DNA of 64,000 nt from Paraspadella gotoi (taxonomy: Eukaryota; Chaetognatha). Shown piece after piece: positions 23,241-34,369 of this stretch. The number at the start of each line of letters is the position of its first letter. Positions within the stretch are counted from its first letter, which is position 1. Location of the stretch: assembly GCA_051294375.1 (NCBI GenBank), contig CM119265.1, positions 5,067,505-5,131,504 on the forward strand. The letters run 5' to 3'. The notes beneath the pieces are model-generated. The model saw only the letters and a list, made by a program, of their open reading frames with translations, made no database searches and was not told where the DNA came from. Position numbers and translations under genes: made by a program.

Positions 23241-23969
23241 CGACGACTTGGAATCGAGATTTAGAATTGAATAGTTTTTCAAACACTACAGTTTTATAAT
23301 CATTACATACAGATTTTATTTTTTCAACTCAAAAAAGTTAAGTTATTTTTGTTTTTTTTTTATAGCTGGAACTTTCTTATAACTTCTTAAAATAAAATGT
23401 AAACCAATAATATAAATATCTTAACAGTTCAGTTAAATTAGGCTGATTCCGACACCCTCAACAAGCGAGCATACGTCTTTAAAAGTCCGACGCTGAGTGA
23501 GATATCTACGCGTCAACGGCGAGGCCACCTCGCGGCCGATAAACACCGAGATAATGACGAAGGGGAGGGAACGAGAAAATCTTTCTCTTTCAGCCACCAC
23601 TTCCGCACAGCCACCACCCCGACGCCCCGACGCGCCCCGACGCCCCGCCGCCTCTCGGAGGCGGGTTGGCCTGCAGTGACCGCGCTTTTCGTCTCGACGC
23701 TTCTTTGTTTACGAGCCTTTCGTGTCCCGGGGCTTAACTGCTAGCCGACTCCGCCCGTCGTCCGCCTCTGCACGAACTTCACTCCCTCTCGCCGTGCCCG
23801 CGCTGGCGGTCCGAAGAAGGTTTGACTCGAGATGCTTCTGGCGCCGCGTTGGCGGCGATGGAGGTTTTATGCCGGCGTTCGACTGAGGACGATCCCCCAT
23901 TTTTTCTTATGTTTTTTCACTTTGTGTTGCGTTGAGAGATGGAAACGCGGAAATGCGTTCTTCTTATAT

Positions 23970-24023
<54 letters not shown>

Positions 24024-24319
24024 GCCTCTCTTCTCAAGTACTCTCTGCTCGTCTAGAACTTTCCGTCTTCTCTTCTCTCTCTCTCTCTCCTCTCTTCTCT
24101 CTTTTTCCTTCCTCACGATTTGTGTTTTGGTTTCATCTACCCCGTGTTTTGGCAAGTTTCTATCTTTCTTTGACGTGTTACGTATTTTTTCGTGAAAAAG
24201 AAGAAGATGATGAACGTTGATGATGATGATGATCATGAGGATGTTGGCGGTTTTTTTTCCAAGACGCCGGAATTGAATAGGAATTCTTCATATAAAGAGC
24301 AGAGGATGGTAAATACTAC
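23241..24319. other. Non-coding DNA
   Basis: AT-rich 23,260-23,450, CpG-rich 23,490-23,900, then CT tracts (23,970-24,022 and 24,075-24,110) and a GAT-rich stretch (24,205-24,240). No ORF with recognisable content. Confidence 0.45.
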
Positions 24320-24838
24320 GTCAATGATGATGATTATGCTAGCAGCTGAATTCAATGTCAATGTCAAAACTTGAATATACATTTTTTCATGTTTTAGTTT
24401 TTTCCTTTTAAAAGTTTCGCCGGATCGCGAAAGATTATTCGAATTATTACAAAACCCGCACATTTTACCTCTAATTCTCGACGCTTCTTTTATCCAGCAA
24501 TATTTTCCGTCCTCTCTGAAATAGAATCACCATTAACGCAACAATTTTCTGCGCATTACGAGCGCATGCGCGTCCACGAGACAGGGCCCCTCGTATTTTC
24601 CCTCTACCCTGCAAAGTTCTAACGCGGCGAACCCAGGTCGCCGCCCCAAGTTTATGGGTTATGGGCGAAAGTCGTGTTTGAAGGCGGCGAAAGCGGCCGG
24701 CAGCGGCGGCGACTGGGGCGACAGCAGCGGCGACGGCAGCGGAGAACGAAGTACAAAACAGAGGCTCCTTAGTTTTTTACCTCGGTTTTCCTGTATTCTT
24801 TCCCGTTCCTATAAGTCAAGACTGAAAACAAGCCCTGT
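24320..24838. repeat. Palindrome A, left arm
   Basis: Reverse complement of 25,739-26,375. It ends in AAGCCCTGT exactly at the start of the loop. The arms share the GGGTTATGGGCGAAAGTCGT block and CAATGTCAAAACTTG, but the right arm has about 100 extra bases in its middle (about 25,950-26,110). Confidence 0.85.
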
Positions 24839-25374
24839 GTCGGATTGGATTGAAATTGTCTGGGCTTAAGAAAAGAGAATATCATATTGAAGGTTATTAA
24901 CCAAATTTAATTACCCTAATTTTTTGTCTTTTTCACGGGCTTATGAAGTGAAGGCGTGAAAAAGCGCGAGAAACGCAATTCATCTGAAACTTCTCAGTTT
25001 TAAAAAAAATTTCATAAGGATTGTTTTCAAGATTTAAAAAATTATATAATGACAAACTTTTGAATTTGTAGTTTCAACGAGAGTTCCTGACTTGCAGGTT
25101 CATTATATTCTGCCTCGCTCTATTCCTTTCATCAAAACATCGTCATTCTTTTAGGTTTTTAACCTTTTTTTAAGTTTTTTTTTTACCAAGAAGTCACTTT
25201 AGAAATAGTTCCTTCTCACTCCAATCTCACTCCCAGCTCCCCATAACCCCAGCCCCCCCCCCTTCTTTCTCATTTTTTTTTAATCTTCGCCCTCGAATTC
25301 GGTTTCGGTCTCAATCGACGCCCACGAGACTTTTAATAAACGGAAGCGGCGCTGGGAGTCTGGCGCTTGAATCT

Positions 25375-25410
<36 letters not shown>

Positions 25411-25738
25411 AATCTTAGGAAGCATCTGTAGAGAACAAAGCCCAAGGATGTCTTGTTCAGCGTCTCTCTCTCCTTCTCTTCTCTTCTCTCTTCCTCTCTC
25501 TCTCTCCTCTCTCTCTCTCTTCTCTCTCTTCCTTCCTCTCTCTTCTCTCTTATATTTACCTCGATTGTGGGAATCGCAGATCGCGCGGTGAAAGACCTCG
25601 CGGGAATCGAACGCTCGATCCTGGGAAGACGACGCGCCCAGACACGAGGCGGGGTAGTGAGAGACGAGGGATGCGAGAGTGGGAGGGGGGGGCGAGATGT
25701 ACAGAGTCGCTTCATCGAATTATGGGAGAAGAAAACAA
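24839..25738. repeat. Shared loop element S, copy 1
   Basis: 900 bases lying exactly between the arms of palindrome A, and repeated in the same orientation at 32,372-33,307 between unrelated arms. It starts GTCGGATTGGATTG and ends GAAAACAA. If the flanking TGT/ACA common to both palindromes is included, the unit is bounded by TG...CA like an LTR, and it holds an AATAAA at about 25,335. It contains a C-run, a GA tract (25,375-25,402) and a long CT-rich stretch. No coding frame, primer-binding site or long TIR was seen. Real element or assembly product is unresolved. Confidence 0.7.
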
Positions 25739-26375
25739 ACAGGGCTTGGTTTCAGTCTTTGACTTATAGGAACGGGAAAGAATACAGGAAAACGAGGGTA
25801 AAAAACTAAGGAGGCCTCTGTTTTGTACTTCGTTCTCCGCTGCCGTCGCCGCTGCTGTTCGCCCCAGTCGCCGCCGTGCTCGCACGGCCTGCTTACGCCG
25901 CCTTCAAACACGACTTTCGCCCATAACCCATAACTTGGGCGGCGACCTGGTTCGCCGCGATATTTACTGTAGCTTGTGCTCGCTCGCAGGACGTATAGAG
26001 AGGGAAAAAAGGAATGATCGAGGAATCGTGTGAGAAAGAGCTCGCTGGTTCCGCGCTCGACCGACCGGAATCCGCATGTGCACTTGCCGCCAAAAATTCG
26101 CGCATGCGAGCTTTTCGTAATGTCGTCACGAAAAATGTTGCGTTAATTGGTGATTCTATTTCAGAGAGGACGAGAAAAATATTGCTGCGGATAAAAAGAA
26201 GCGTTCGAGAATTAGACGTGGGAAAATGAGTGCCGCGTTTTGTAATAATTCGATAGTAAGTCTTTCTGGCGACCGCAGGCGAAACTTTTTAAAAGGAAAC
26301 AACTTAATACATTGAAAAAATGATAGTTCAAGTTTCGACATTGACCATTTGAATTCCAGCCTGCTGCATCAATTC
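25739..26375. repeat. Palindrome A, right arm
   Basis: Starts ACAGGGCTT, the exact complement of the left arm's inner end. It extends to within about 25 bases of the 25-N gap at 26,400, so its outer limit may be cut by the assembly. Confidence 0.85.
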
Positions 26376-26399
26376 ATCATTCATTGACTAGTATTTCCC

Positions 26400-26424
26400 N
26401 NNNNNNNNNNNNNNNNNNNNNNNN
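26400..26424. other. 25-N assembly gap
   Basis: Placeholder-length gap at the outer edge of palindrome A. Confidence 0.95.
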
Positions 26425-26617
26425 GATCGGGAAATTCTAAAAAAATTATAAGACAAAAATAGTAGAGATGGCCGAGTTAAACGCAACGGACATCGGACAA
26501 TTAAACATTAGACATTTCGAGATCGCGGTGGGAGACACTAAGTAACGGATTCGCAAGGTGCAAGATAGAAAGGCGATGAATAGATAATAAGTACAGTAGC
26601 GGTTCTGTCGATCTCAG

Positions 26618-26713
26618 TGACCGTCGCTGTACGAGATTCAAGACTGTGTCGGCGCTGCGCTCGTTGCATTCGAGCACTGGGGAAGACGCTGCGGCCCAAG
26701 GTGATGCGGAGAG
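26618..26713 (+). CDS. Candidate internal exon (weak)
   Basis: A GC-rich island in AT-rich surroundings, preceded by a possible acceptor (GATCTCAG, ending 26,617) and followed by GAG|GTAAAC (GT at 26,714-26,715). The frame reading RRCTRFKTVSALRSLHSST then GEDAAAQGDAER is open throughout. The Arg-Ser-Leu-His-Ser-Ser run resembles a mitochondrial presequence, but that is only an impression. No neighbouring exon can be assigned and other frames are also partly open. Confidence 0.2.
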
Positions 26714-28394
26714 GTAAACCGGTAGGATCGAAGGTTTTCCGTTAATTTAACAGAAGGAATTACATAATAAAAACTGAATCCTAGTTATATATTAAAGTAT
26801 CTATTCATATAAGTTAGGGACTATCAATCATGTACTCAAATTAAATATGATACGTCTCTGAAATTTGAAAAGCATGGTAGTGTCAAAGCGAAAGTTTTAG
26901 AAAAAAATGAATAGAAATGACCAGTAAAAGGCTAACAGGAAAAAATATACAAAATATAACAAGCAGATGTGAAATTTACGCGAAACGGAGAAGTAGAAAG
27001 TTGATGAACACAATAATATAAATCGCCAGCAGATTTATAAAATAAACCACATTCTGCTCAGATACGAGATTAATATTAATCTTTTATACAATGAGTAGTA
27101 TATAGTTTGTCCTGTGATCTCGCTAATTTTTAGCTCTTTTAACTTTCTCCCATTGAGTACGATCTCGTATTATAAACAAACAGACCAGTCTGAGGTTAGT
27201 CTGAGTAAATGTTTTGCTATATATGATACCATATTGGCATAGTTTCTCACATTTTATTGATCAAATGGCCAAAGGAATATCAAATCCATCCTCGACGTAC
27301 CACTCGATTCAGACTCTCTATGTTTATAACGCTACAGCCTCGCGCACTCGTTGTCCATCATCGCAAGCGGCAAACTAAAATTAGTGTACCACTGAACAAT
27401 TGGATTCCACTCGTCCCCCTAACGTGTCACATTTCGTCCAACCTCTTGTCCATCCGACCTCCTACCAAAGCGTATCAGCCGTCCTCCTCCAAGCCTCCAT
27501 ATCCTTACTGATCTCTCCTTCCTCATCGCTCCGCCGCCTTACTTACGCCTCCACGTCTTCGCCGTCAGCCTCGTCACGCAGATCGGTACGACGCCGCCTC
27601 CCAAGACGATATTGAGCACCTACGCGCGCGCCCGTCCGGGCCTTTCTCCGTAGTCACTCGCATGTTGCGTCTTCGTCCTCAGTGTGTGCTCCTCGGCGCG
27701 ACCGGCGCGTGCGGCGGGGGAAATGGTACCGGTCGGATTCTCTTGGCTTCGCCGCACGATGGGTGCGGTGCGGAAGTGTGATCAATAGGACGATCCATAC
27801 GTTCTCGATGGCGCGCGCGCAGGACGCGACGAACGGGGCTCTAAGCGAGAGGAGGGCTACGAAGGAGAGAGGAGGTGACAAGTGGAACTAAGGTTATGGT
27901 TGAATTCGAACTCCGAAGGCGAAAGAGCTTAGAGCATTAATTTATTGACGAAAGAAAAGAGAGGGTAAGATCTGATAATGTGTAGGGCTTTTTTGTAAAA
28001 AAACATATTTTTTTAAAAAAATGAAAAATAGAAATTGAACAATCATAATAACAATCGGGTTTAAACTTTGGTTCAGGAATCATGCCCCCGCGATCCTCCT
28101 CTTCTGCTATCCTCCTCCCAATCGTAGACCTGGTGATAGTAACCGCTCCTCTTCCTCTTCTCCCCAATTCCCCTGAGATCCCCCTACCCCGTACCACGCG
28201 TCTTCCAGGCTGCACTTTCCGTACCAAAGATGATCGCCGCTCCGCTATCTTTTGCGGCGCCCAGAATCGTCCTCGTCTGGAGTCTACTTGTCTTCGTCGG
28301 CGTTCGCCACCAGGTTTTTTTCCGGGGGAAGTTTTAGTGTGTTATAAATTATTGAGGTAATGTTATTATTTCGTTTGTTAATGTTTGTTTATGT
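26714..28394. other. Mostly non-coding DNA
   Basis: AT-rich to 27,260. From 27,260 to 27,620 two overlapping frames are open (Ser/Pro-rich), and from 27,620 to 27,890 the sequence is CpG-rich. I recognise no domain in any frame. Confidence 0.4.
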
Positions 28395-29262
28395 GCCAAC
28401 AAGCCGGGTTGCCCATTGGATGCCCATTGGAGGGGCATCTCACTGTTGGCTTTGGGGCTTCGACCCTTTCAGTGACCTCCGCAGTCAACAATGGCGAGCG
28501 TGAACCCTAGGACGGGTCTCGCTTTGCCACGCAGAGGAAGTCGTTAGGACTGTGGATGGAACACTACGCCTGGTGATGGTGTGTTCCCCCTCTGAAAGCC
28601 AATGCGTTTTGCTGATGGATTGGACGTGAGGGCGGGTGTGGATATACCGCAACAGGATCCCCGGGCAAGACATCACTCCAGGTTACCTCAAGCGCTGAAG
28701 GTGGGTTGTCTGACAAGACTGTCCACCATAGTGGGAGAGAGAGAGGAGTTGTGGGGCATGAGGCGTTTGTTGCGCTTAGACGTACCCCAGGGGCATAGGG
28801 TTTGTCGTATAGCTGGTACCCGGAAGTCGAGGAGCAGGGCATAGGCGTAATTGTGAAGACGTGATGTAGCGTAGACCGCTGAGAGTTGCTGGATTGTTCG
28901 ATAGTGAGGGCTCACACTTATGGAACAGCCGGGTGCCTGTGAGGAATGCCCATTGGAGGAGGACGATGGGCAATGCTCACTGTTTGGGCTAGATTGGGGG
29001 CTTAGAGCCAGACCCCTCGCAAGAAACAAGTGACGCGCCTTCGATGGTCCGACTGGGCGCGGTTCTCAACTACTAGTGAACTCATAAAAAAACTTGCGAA
29101 ATGCATTACGCTTTGCCTAACTGCAGAGAGAGAAGCTGGTATACGGGCCTCTGGACTGGTAGACACTCACGCCTGGGATGGTGTGTTCCCTCTGAGCCAA
29201 TGGATTTGCTCGCTGACTATGCGGTTATGGTGGCCGTGAGGCGGTGTGAACGTTATACCGCC
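28395..29262. repeat. Diverged tandem duplication, GC-rich
   Basis: Blocks of 28,395-28,650 recur in the same order at 28,925-29,262: GCCCATTGGAGG, TCACTGTT-GGCT, GCTTTGCC, GGACTG, CGCCTGG-GATGGTGTGTTCCC and the TATACCGC end. Divergence is high with block-sized indels. It may be the 3' region of an unrecognised non-LTR element or a SINE-like unit; no RT motif or tRNA-type A/B box pair could be confirmed. Confidence 0.6.
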
Positions 29263-31639
29263 AACAGTTCTCGATTATTTATTATTTTCTTTTTGATTCT
29301 GTCTCTTGTGGCCGACTGTTTCACCCGTGTTCGGATATATTTTGTTTATATATTGAATCGTGATAATATGTAAGGTTCCAGTTTTTTTATCGAATTCGTT
29401 CTTTTTTTTTCCTTGCCGCTCATAATTGTCCATCTTTATACTCATTTCTCTGACCCTGAGTTTTTAAGGACATTCAAAAGAACGTAGCCAAAGATGATCT
29501 CTTGAGGAGGAAGTTCAAAATCTGATTTCACCTGATTCTGATTCACACGATTTGTTTTACCATCGTCTGTCAGTTTAGTAGTGGAGTTTGTTTTGTTTTG
29601 GGTTTTGATTATTATATAATTTAATCTTTTTTCTCTTTCATTAATCGTCACCTCTTTTCTCCAAATCCACTCTCATATCTATTAAAATATGTTTCAGAAT
29701 TGACTTTCTCGCTGTCAAGTCAGACCAGCCTCCACGCCGGCTCTGCACGTGTCGTTGTCTTGCGGTTGCCTGTTTGTCTATTCTCTCCCGGCGCGGTGAC
29801 TTCTCGACTGGCCCCCACTTTCCTTCTGCCTCGTCTCCTCGGCCTTCTGAGATTTCGTTGCTCTAGGAAGTCGTCCGCGACAGACTCTAGCCGTGCCATG
29901 TTCGTGTCTCTGGAGCGCATTTCAGTAATCGATCCTGTGTGTACGCTCAGACTCACGTTGGTATATAGGACCGCGATTTTGCTCTTGTGTGTATATCGAA
30001 CGATAGACGCGACAGACGAACGATCATAACGTCGAATGCGAGCGATCATACGTATAAGAGAGATACCACACGCTAATCCAGATACCGATTAACGATACCT
30101 CCGAGCCGACGCAGAGCAATAATTTTCTCTGATCATACCTCCTCTCTCGAATCTTTGAAGACGAACTACAAGAAGAAGTCCCAAGCAAGAATTTAGAGAT
30201 AGGCGAAGGACTTGATTAACACACAAAAAAGTTTCACAAAGACAATTGAAAGGAATCGGTCTCAGCTCTTACGCCTCGCGGCCTCTCACCCGGAATCGGT
30301 TACTCAGCTTATATTACTCAATAGACTGGGCTATCATTTTGATTCAAGTGAATAGCTAAAAGGGACATAAGGCTTAAAAAACAGAATTGAATGAATATGA
30401 ATATGAACCACCAAACACCAAAGACTCTTGTACAAATATACTTATCGCGGCGATTTCTCATGACGCGTCGAAAGATTATGTAGTATGTCCCCACTGATTC
30501 ACTAATCGCTTTTGCCCCTTAGCCGTATAATCCAAAATAATAATACATCTCGTGAAAAAACACCGTTTATGGTGCAGACACACTTGTTGAACTCTCCAAG
30601 TCTGCTTCTCTCTCACTAAGGCTTGCAAGTTCAATGAGGTTCTTGACGGAGAACCCAGTTAAATGCGTGAAATTACACCCACAGACAGTTCGCCACTTTA
30701 CGCTTCCTTGGCGGTAATAATAGGAAGAGTTCGAAATAATGAACATCGTTTTGATTTTTAGAGCCCGATATCCGTTCAAAGTCGCAAGATATAGGAGAAC
30801 TCGGAATCAGATGATTACAATCTGGCTTCGGTAATCCATTATTGGGCAGAAAAGGTTTTTTTTTGCGATTATATAGTGCACCTGACTAGAGCTCAATGTA
30901 GAGTATATGAAATGATGAAAGATGTATTTAATGGTGTGTGTTCTGTGGCCTTTACAGTCTCAGTAGATTTGAAATTAGACAGTAAATAGCTAAGATTATA
31001 ATTCATTGCCCAGAAAAAAGTTGTTTACACTCATATAAGCTTTTATTTACCGTGTCTTCATCCTTTGCAATCATTGATTGAGGATGGTAACTTATTAGTG
31101 AATTACTATCGCGCTCATGCAGAATGTAAATATAACGTTTGTACATTCATTGTGTAATTTTTCTCTCTTTTCAGGATTGGGATTCCGATTAAGGGAGAGA
31201 TAGCAGGATATCGAAAGACGAAGTTTATATTTTACGAACGATTATTATTTACAAGAATATTGGACATGTTTCGACTTCTGATGATATTTTCGAAGATCGA
31301 GAGATATCAATCAGCATGGTTGAACAGTGGGTGTAGTTTATTTCACGGCTCATAACAGTTGATGCCGCATAGAGAGAGCAAAAAAGAGAGAGAGAGATTG
31401 AGAGAGAGAGTTCCAAAAAGGATTGTAGAAAAGGGAACAGTGGTCAGAATTCAGGACAGGTGAGGTAAGGACAGAGAAAGGGGAAATTAAGTTATTTGAA
31501 GATGTTGAGAAAGAAGAGTGAATGTAGAAGAGAGGAGTGAGTAGACAAAGATTATATGTTTAGTTTGATATTGAGTGATACTACACAAAGAACGTGAAAA
31601 TGAAAACAATTGAGCGGAAGTAAGAACTTAAATTGGGAG
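29263..31639. other. Non-coding DNA with one GC-rich island
   Basis: AT-rich apart from 29,700-30,060, where frames of 109 codons are open on both strands; opposed open frames of equal length point to composition rather than coding. No RNA gene seen. Confidence 0.4.
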
Positions 31640-31792
31640 CGCCTCCCTGCGTTTTTTATTTTTTAAATAAATGCGAACGGCACGGGGTAGGCGGTTGAGT
31701 TGCGTTGAATTGATGGGGAAACCAAATGAGACGCTTTGGTGATATGGCGTGACGCAACCTTCTTTTCGATGGTCTCTGCCTCTCTCTCTTCT

Positions 31793-31843
<51 letters not shown>

Positions 31844-32371
31844 CTACTTCTGCTCGCTCTCTCTCTCTCTTCTCTCTCTCTCTCCTTTTTTCAGCAATTA
31901 ATTTATATCTAACGTGCCAAAAAAGCAGAATTTAACGCTCGAGTTCTTCCGTTCGAAAATTTCAATCTCGGTTGGAGTCGCAGCGCGTTCGTTAATTTCT
32001 GCGTAACGCCTTTTGTTTTTTTCCAACTCTTTTTTTTTCACTTCCCCTCGACCGACGAGCATCGCCGATCCGCCGCCAGGCGTCGCGCGCCCCCGAATTC
32101 GGGGAACTAAATGAGAACCCATAAAAATTCTATCGAGGCGCGGATTGGCGCCCGAGGTTGGGGCGGACGCGGCGCGAGGGGATGGACGCCGGCAATGTCG
32201 CCGGCCGTGACGCCGCTTGGGGATCTTTCCATCGAGTCCGACGAGCGAAACTTGACGATACCTCATTACGGAATAGGAAATACATTGTGAAACCAATTAA
32301 GAAAAAGATTTGGAATCTCATTTGCATTTTAAGACTGACTTCGCGAATCCGCTGTTCCGTGCATTTTTTGT
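31640..32371. repeat. Palindrome B, left arm
   Basis: Reverse complement of 33,308-33,955. It includes a CT tract (31,785-31,885) and the block GAGAACCCATAAAAATTCTA. It ends TGCATTTTTTGT exactly at the loop. Arms A and B are unrelated to each other. Confidence 0.85.
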
Positions 32372-32907
32372 GTCGGATGGATTGAAATTGTCTGGGCTTA
32401 AGAAAAGAGAATATCATATTGAAGGTTATTAACCAAATTTAATTACCTAATTTTTTTGTCTTTTTCACGGGCTTATGAAGTGAAGGCGTGAAAAAGCGCG
32501 AGAAACGCAATCTATCTGAAACTTCTCAGTTTTAAAAAAAATTTCATAAGGATTGTTTTCAAGATTTTAAAAAATTATATAATGACAAACTTTGAATTTG
32601 TAGTTTCAACGAGAGTTCCTGACTTGCAGGTTCATTATTATCTGCCTCGCTCTGTTCCTTTCATCAAACATCGTCATTCTTTTAGGGTTTAACCTTTTTT
32701 TAAGTTTTTTTTACCAAGAAAGTCACTTTAGAAATAGTTCCTTCTCACTTACAATCCCACTCCCAGCTCCCCATAACCCCAGCCCCCCCCCCTTCTTTCT
32801 CATTTTTTTTTAATCTTCGCCCTCGAATTGGTTTCGGTGTCTCAATCGACGCCCACGAGACTTTTAATAAACGGAAGCGGCGCTGGGAGTCTGGCGCTGA
32901 TCTGAAT

Positions 32908-32941
<34 letters not shown>

Positions 32942-33307
32942 AGGGGGAATCTTAGGAAGCACGTAGAGAACAAAGCCCAAGAGTCTCGTTCAGCGTCTCT
33001 CTCATCCTTCTCTCTACTCTCTCTCTCGTCCTCTACTCTCTCTCCTTCTCGTCTCTCTACTCTCTCAATCTTCCTCCTCTCTCTTTCTCTCTATATTACC
33101 TCCGATGTGGGCAGCATCCGGGGCTGTACGAAGGGTTTTTTGAAAGACCTCGCGGCGGGAATCGAACGCTCGCATCCTGGATCTCGACAAGTACCAGTCG
33201 AGCCCAGACGCAGGCGGGAGTAGTGACAGACGAGGGAATGCGGAGCAGTGGGAGGGGGGGGGCGAGATGTACAGAGCGCTTCCATCGAATTATGGAGAGG
33301 AAAACAA
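32372..33307. repeat. Shared loop element S, copy 2
   Basis: 936 bases matching 24,839-25,738 from first to last base, with small indels and substitutions. It begins GTCGGATGGATTG and ends GAAAACAA. It is flanked by TGT and ACA as in copy 1. Confidence 0.75.
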
Positions 33308-33955
33308 ACAAAAAATGCACGGAACACGGATTCGAAGTCAGTCTATAAAATGCAAATGAGATTCCCAAATCGTTTCTTTAATTTGTTTCACAATGTATTT
33401 CCTATTCCGTAATGAGGTATCGTCAAGTTTCGCTCGTCGGACTCGATGGAAAGATCCCCAAGCGGCGTCACGGCCGGCGACATTGCCGGCGTCATCCCCT
33501 CGCGCCGCGTCGCCCCAACTCGATGGCGCCATCCGCGCCTCGATAGAATTTTTATGGGTTCTCATTTAGTTCCCGAATTCGGGGGCGCGCGACCCTGGCG
33601 GCGGATCGGCGATGCTCGTCGGTCGAGGGGAAGTGAAAAAAAAAAGTTGGAAAAACAAAAGGCGTTTACGACATGAAATTACGACGCGCGACTCCAACCG
33701 AGATTGAAATTTTCGAACGGAAGAACTCGAGCGTTAAACAAATCTGCTTTTTTGGCACGTTAGATATAATTAATTGGCTTGAAAAAAGGAGAGAGAGAGA
33801 GAGAGAGAGAGAGAGGCAGAGACAAAAAAAAAAGGTTTGCGTCAGCGCCAATCAAGCGTCTCATTTGTTTCCATCAAATTCACCAACTCACGCGGCGCCG
33901 TTCGCTTTTTTAAAATAAAAAGAGAGAGGCGCCCTACTTTCCTCATTGTTTGTCG
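33308..33955. repeat. Palindrome B, right arm
   Basis: Starts ACAAAAAATGCA, the exact complement of the left arm's inner end, and runs out at about 33,955. The GA tract at 33,789-33,813 is much shorter than its partner in the left arm. Confidence 0.85.
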
Positions 33956-34369
33956 TCTTTTAAATAAATTTAGTTTGTATTTTGGTTAGAAGGCTAAAGT
34001 ACCATGAGACCTTTACCGCTTGCATATTGTATCATACTTGTTGGCAGTCATATGATCTTTTTTAAAGCCGATCTCAATGACTCTAAAAATTAAATTCGGA
34101 TTAACTCATCAATACTGAGTATTTTAGTTAAAATTAATTTAGCCAAAAAGATATATATATATTTATTTATATAGTAAATTATATAAATACTTGCAAAATA
34201 ATAGTCAATGGTTACAAATGATATGGCATATTTGTATAACTATTTGGTTGTTGTCGGTTGAAAATTCTTGCTACGTAGTACCAGCCTAGGCGTACGGCCA
34301 ACTCATAGAATGTCAATTCCAAATAGAGTTAAATATATATTTATACGACCACACTATACGCTTCATAAC
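33956..34369. other. AT-rich non-coding DNA
   Basis: Contains a short (AT)n run near 34,150. Nothing else recognised. Confidence 0.5.

Noticed and set aside
24836-25741. S as a simple solo LTR (TG...CA ends, internal AATAAA)
   Set aside because: Both copies are flanked by inverted, not direct, host sequence, with no target duplication and no primer-binding or polypurine context. Kept only as one explanation in the finding.
29700-30049. 109-codon ORFs on both strands
   Set aside because: Opposed frames of equal length in a GC-rich island are a composition effect; no domain or conserved copy supports either.
24320-33955. Palindromes as unsplit hairpin-adapter reads
   Set aside because: Such artefacts have a loop of adapter length or none. 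Here loops are ~0.9 kb of genomic sequence, and the A arms differ by a ~100 bp block. Other assembly errors remain possible.
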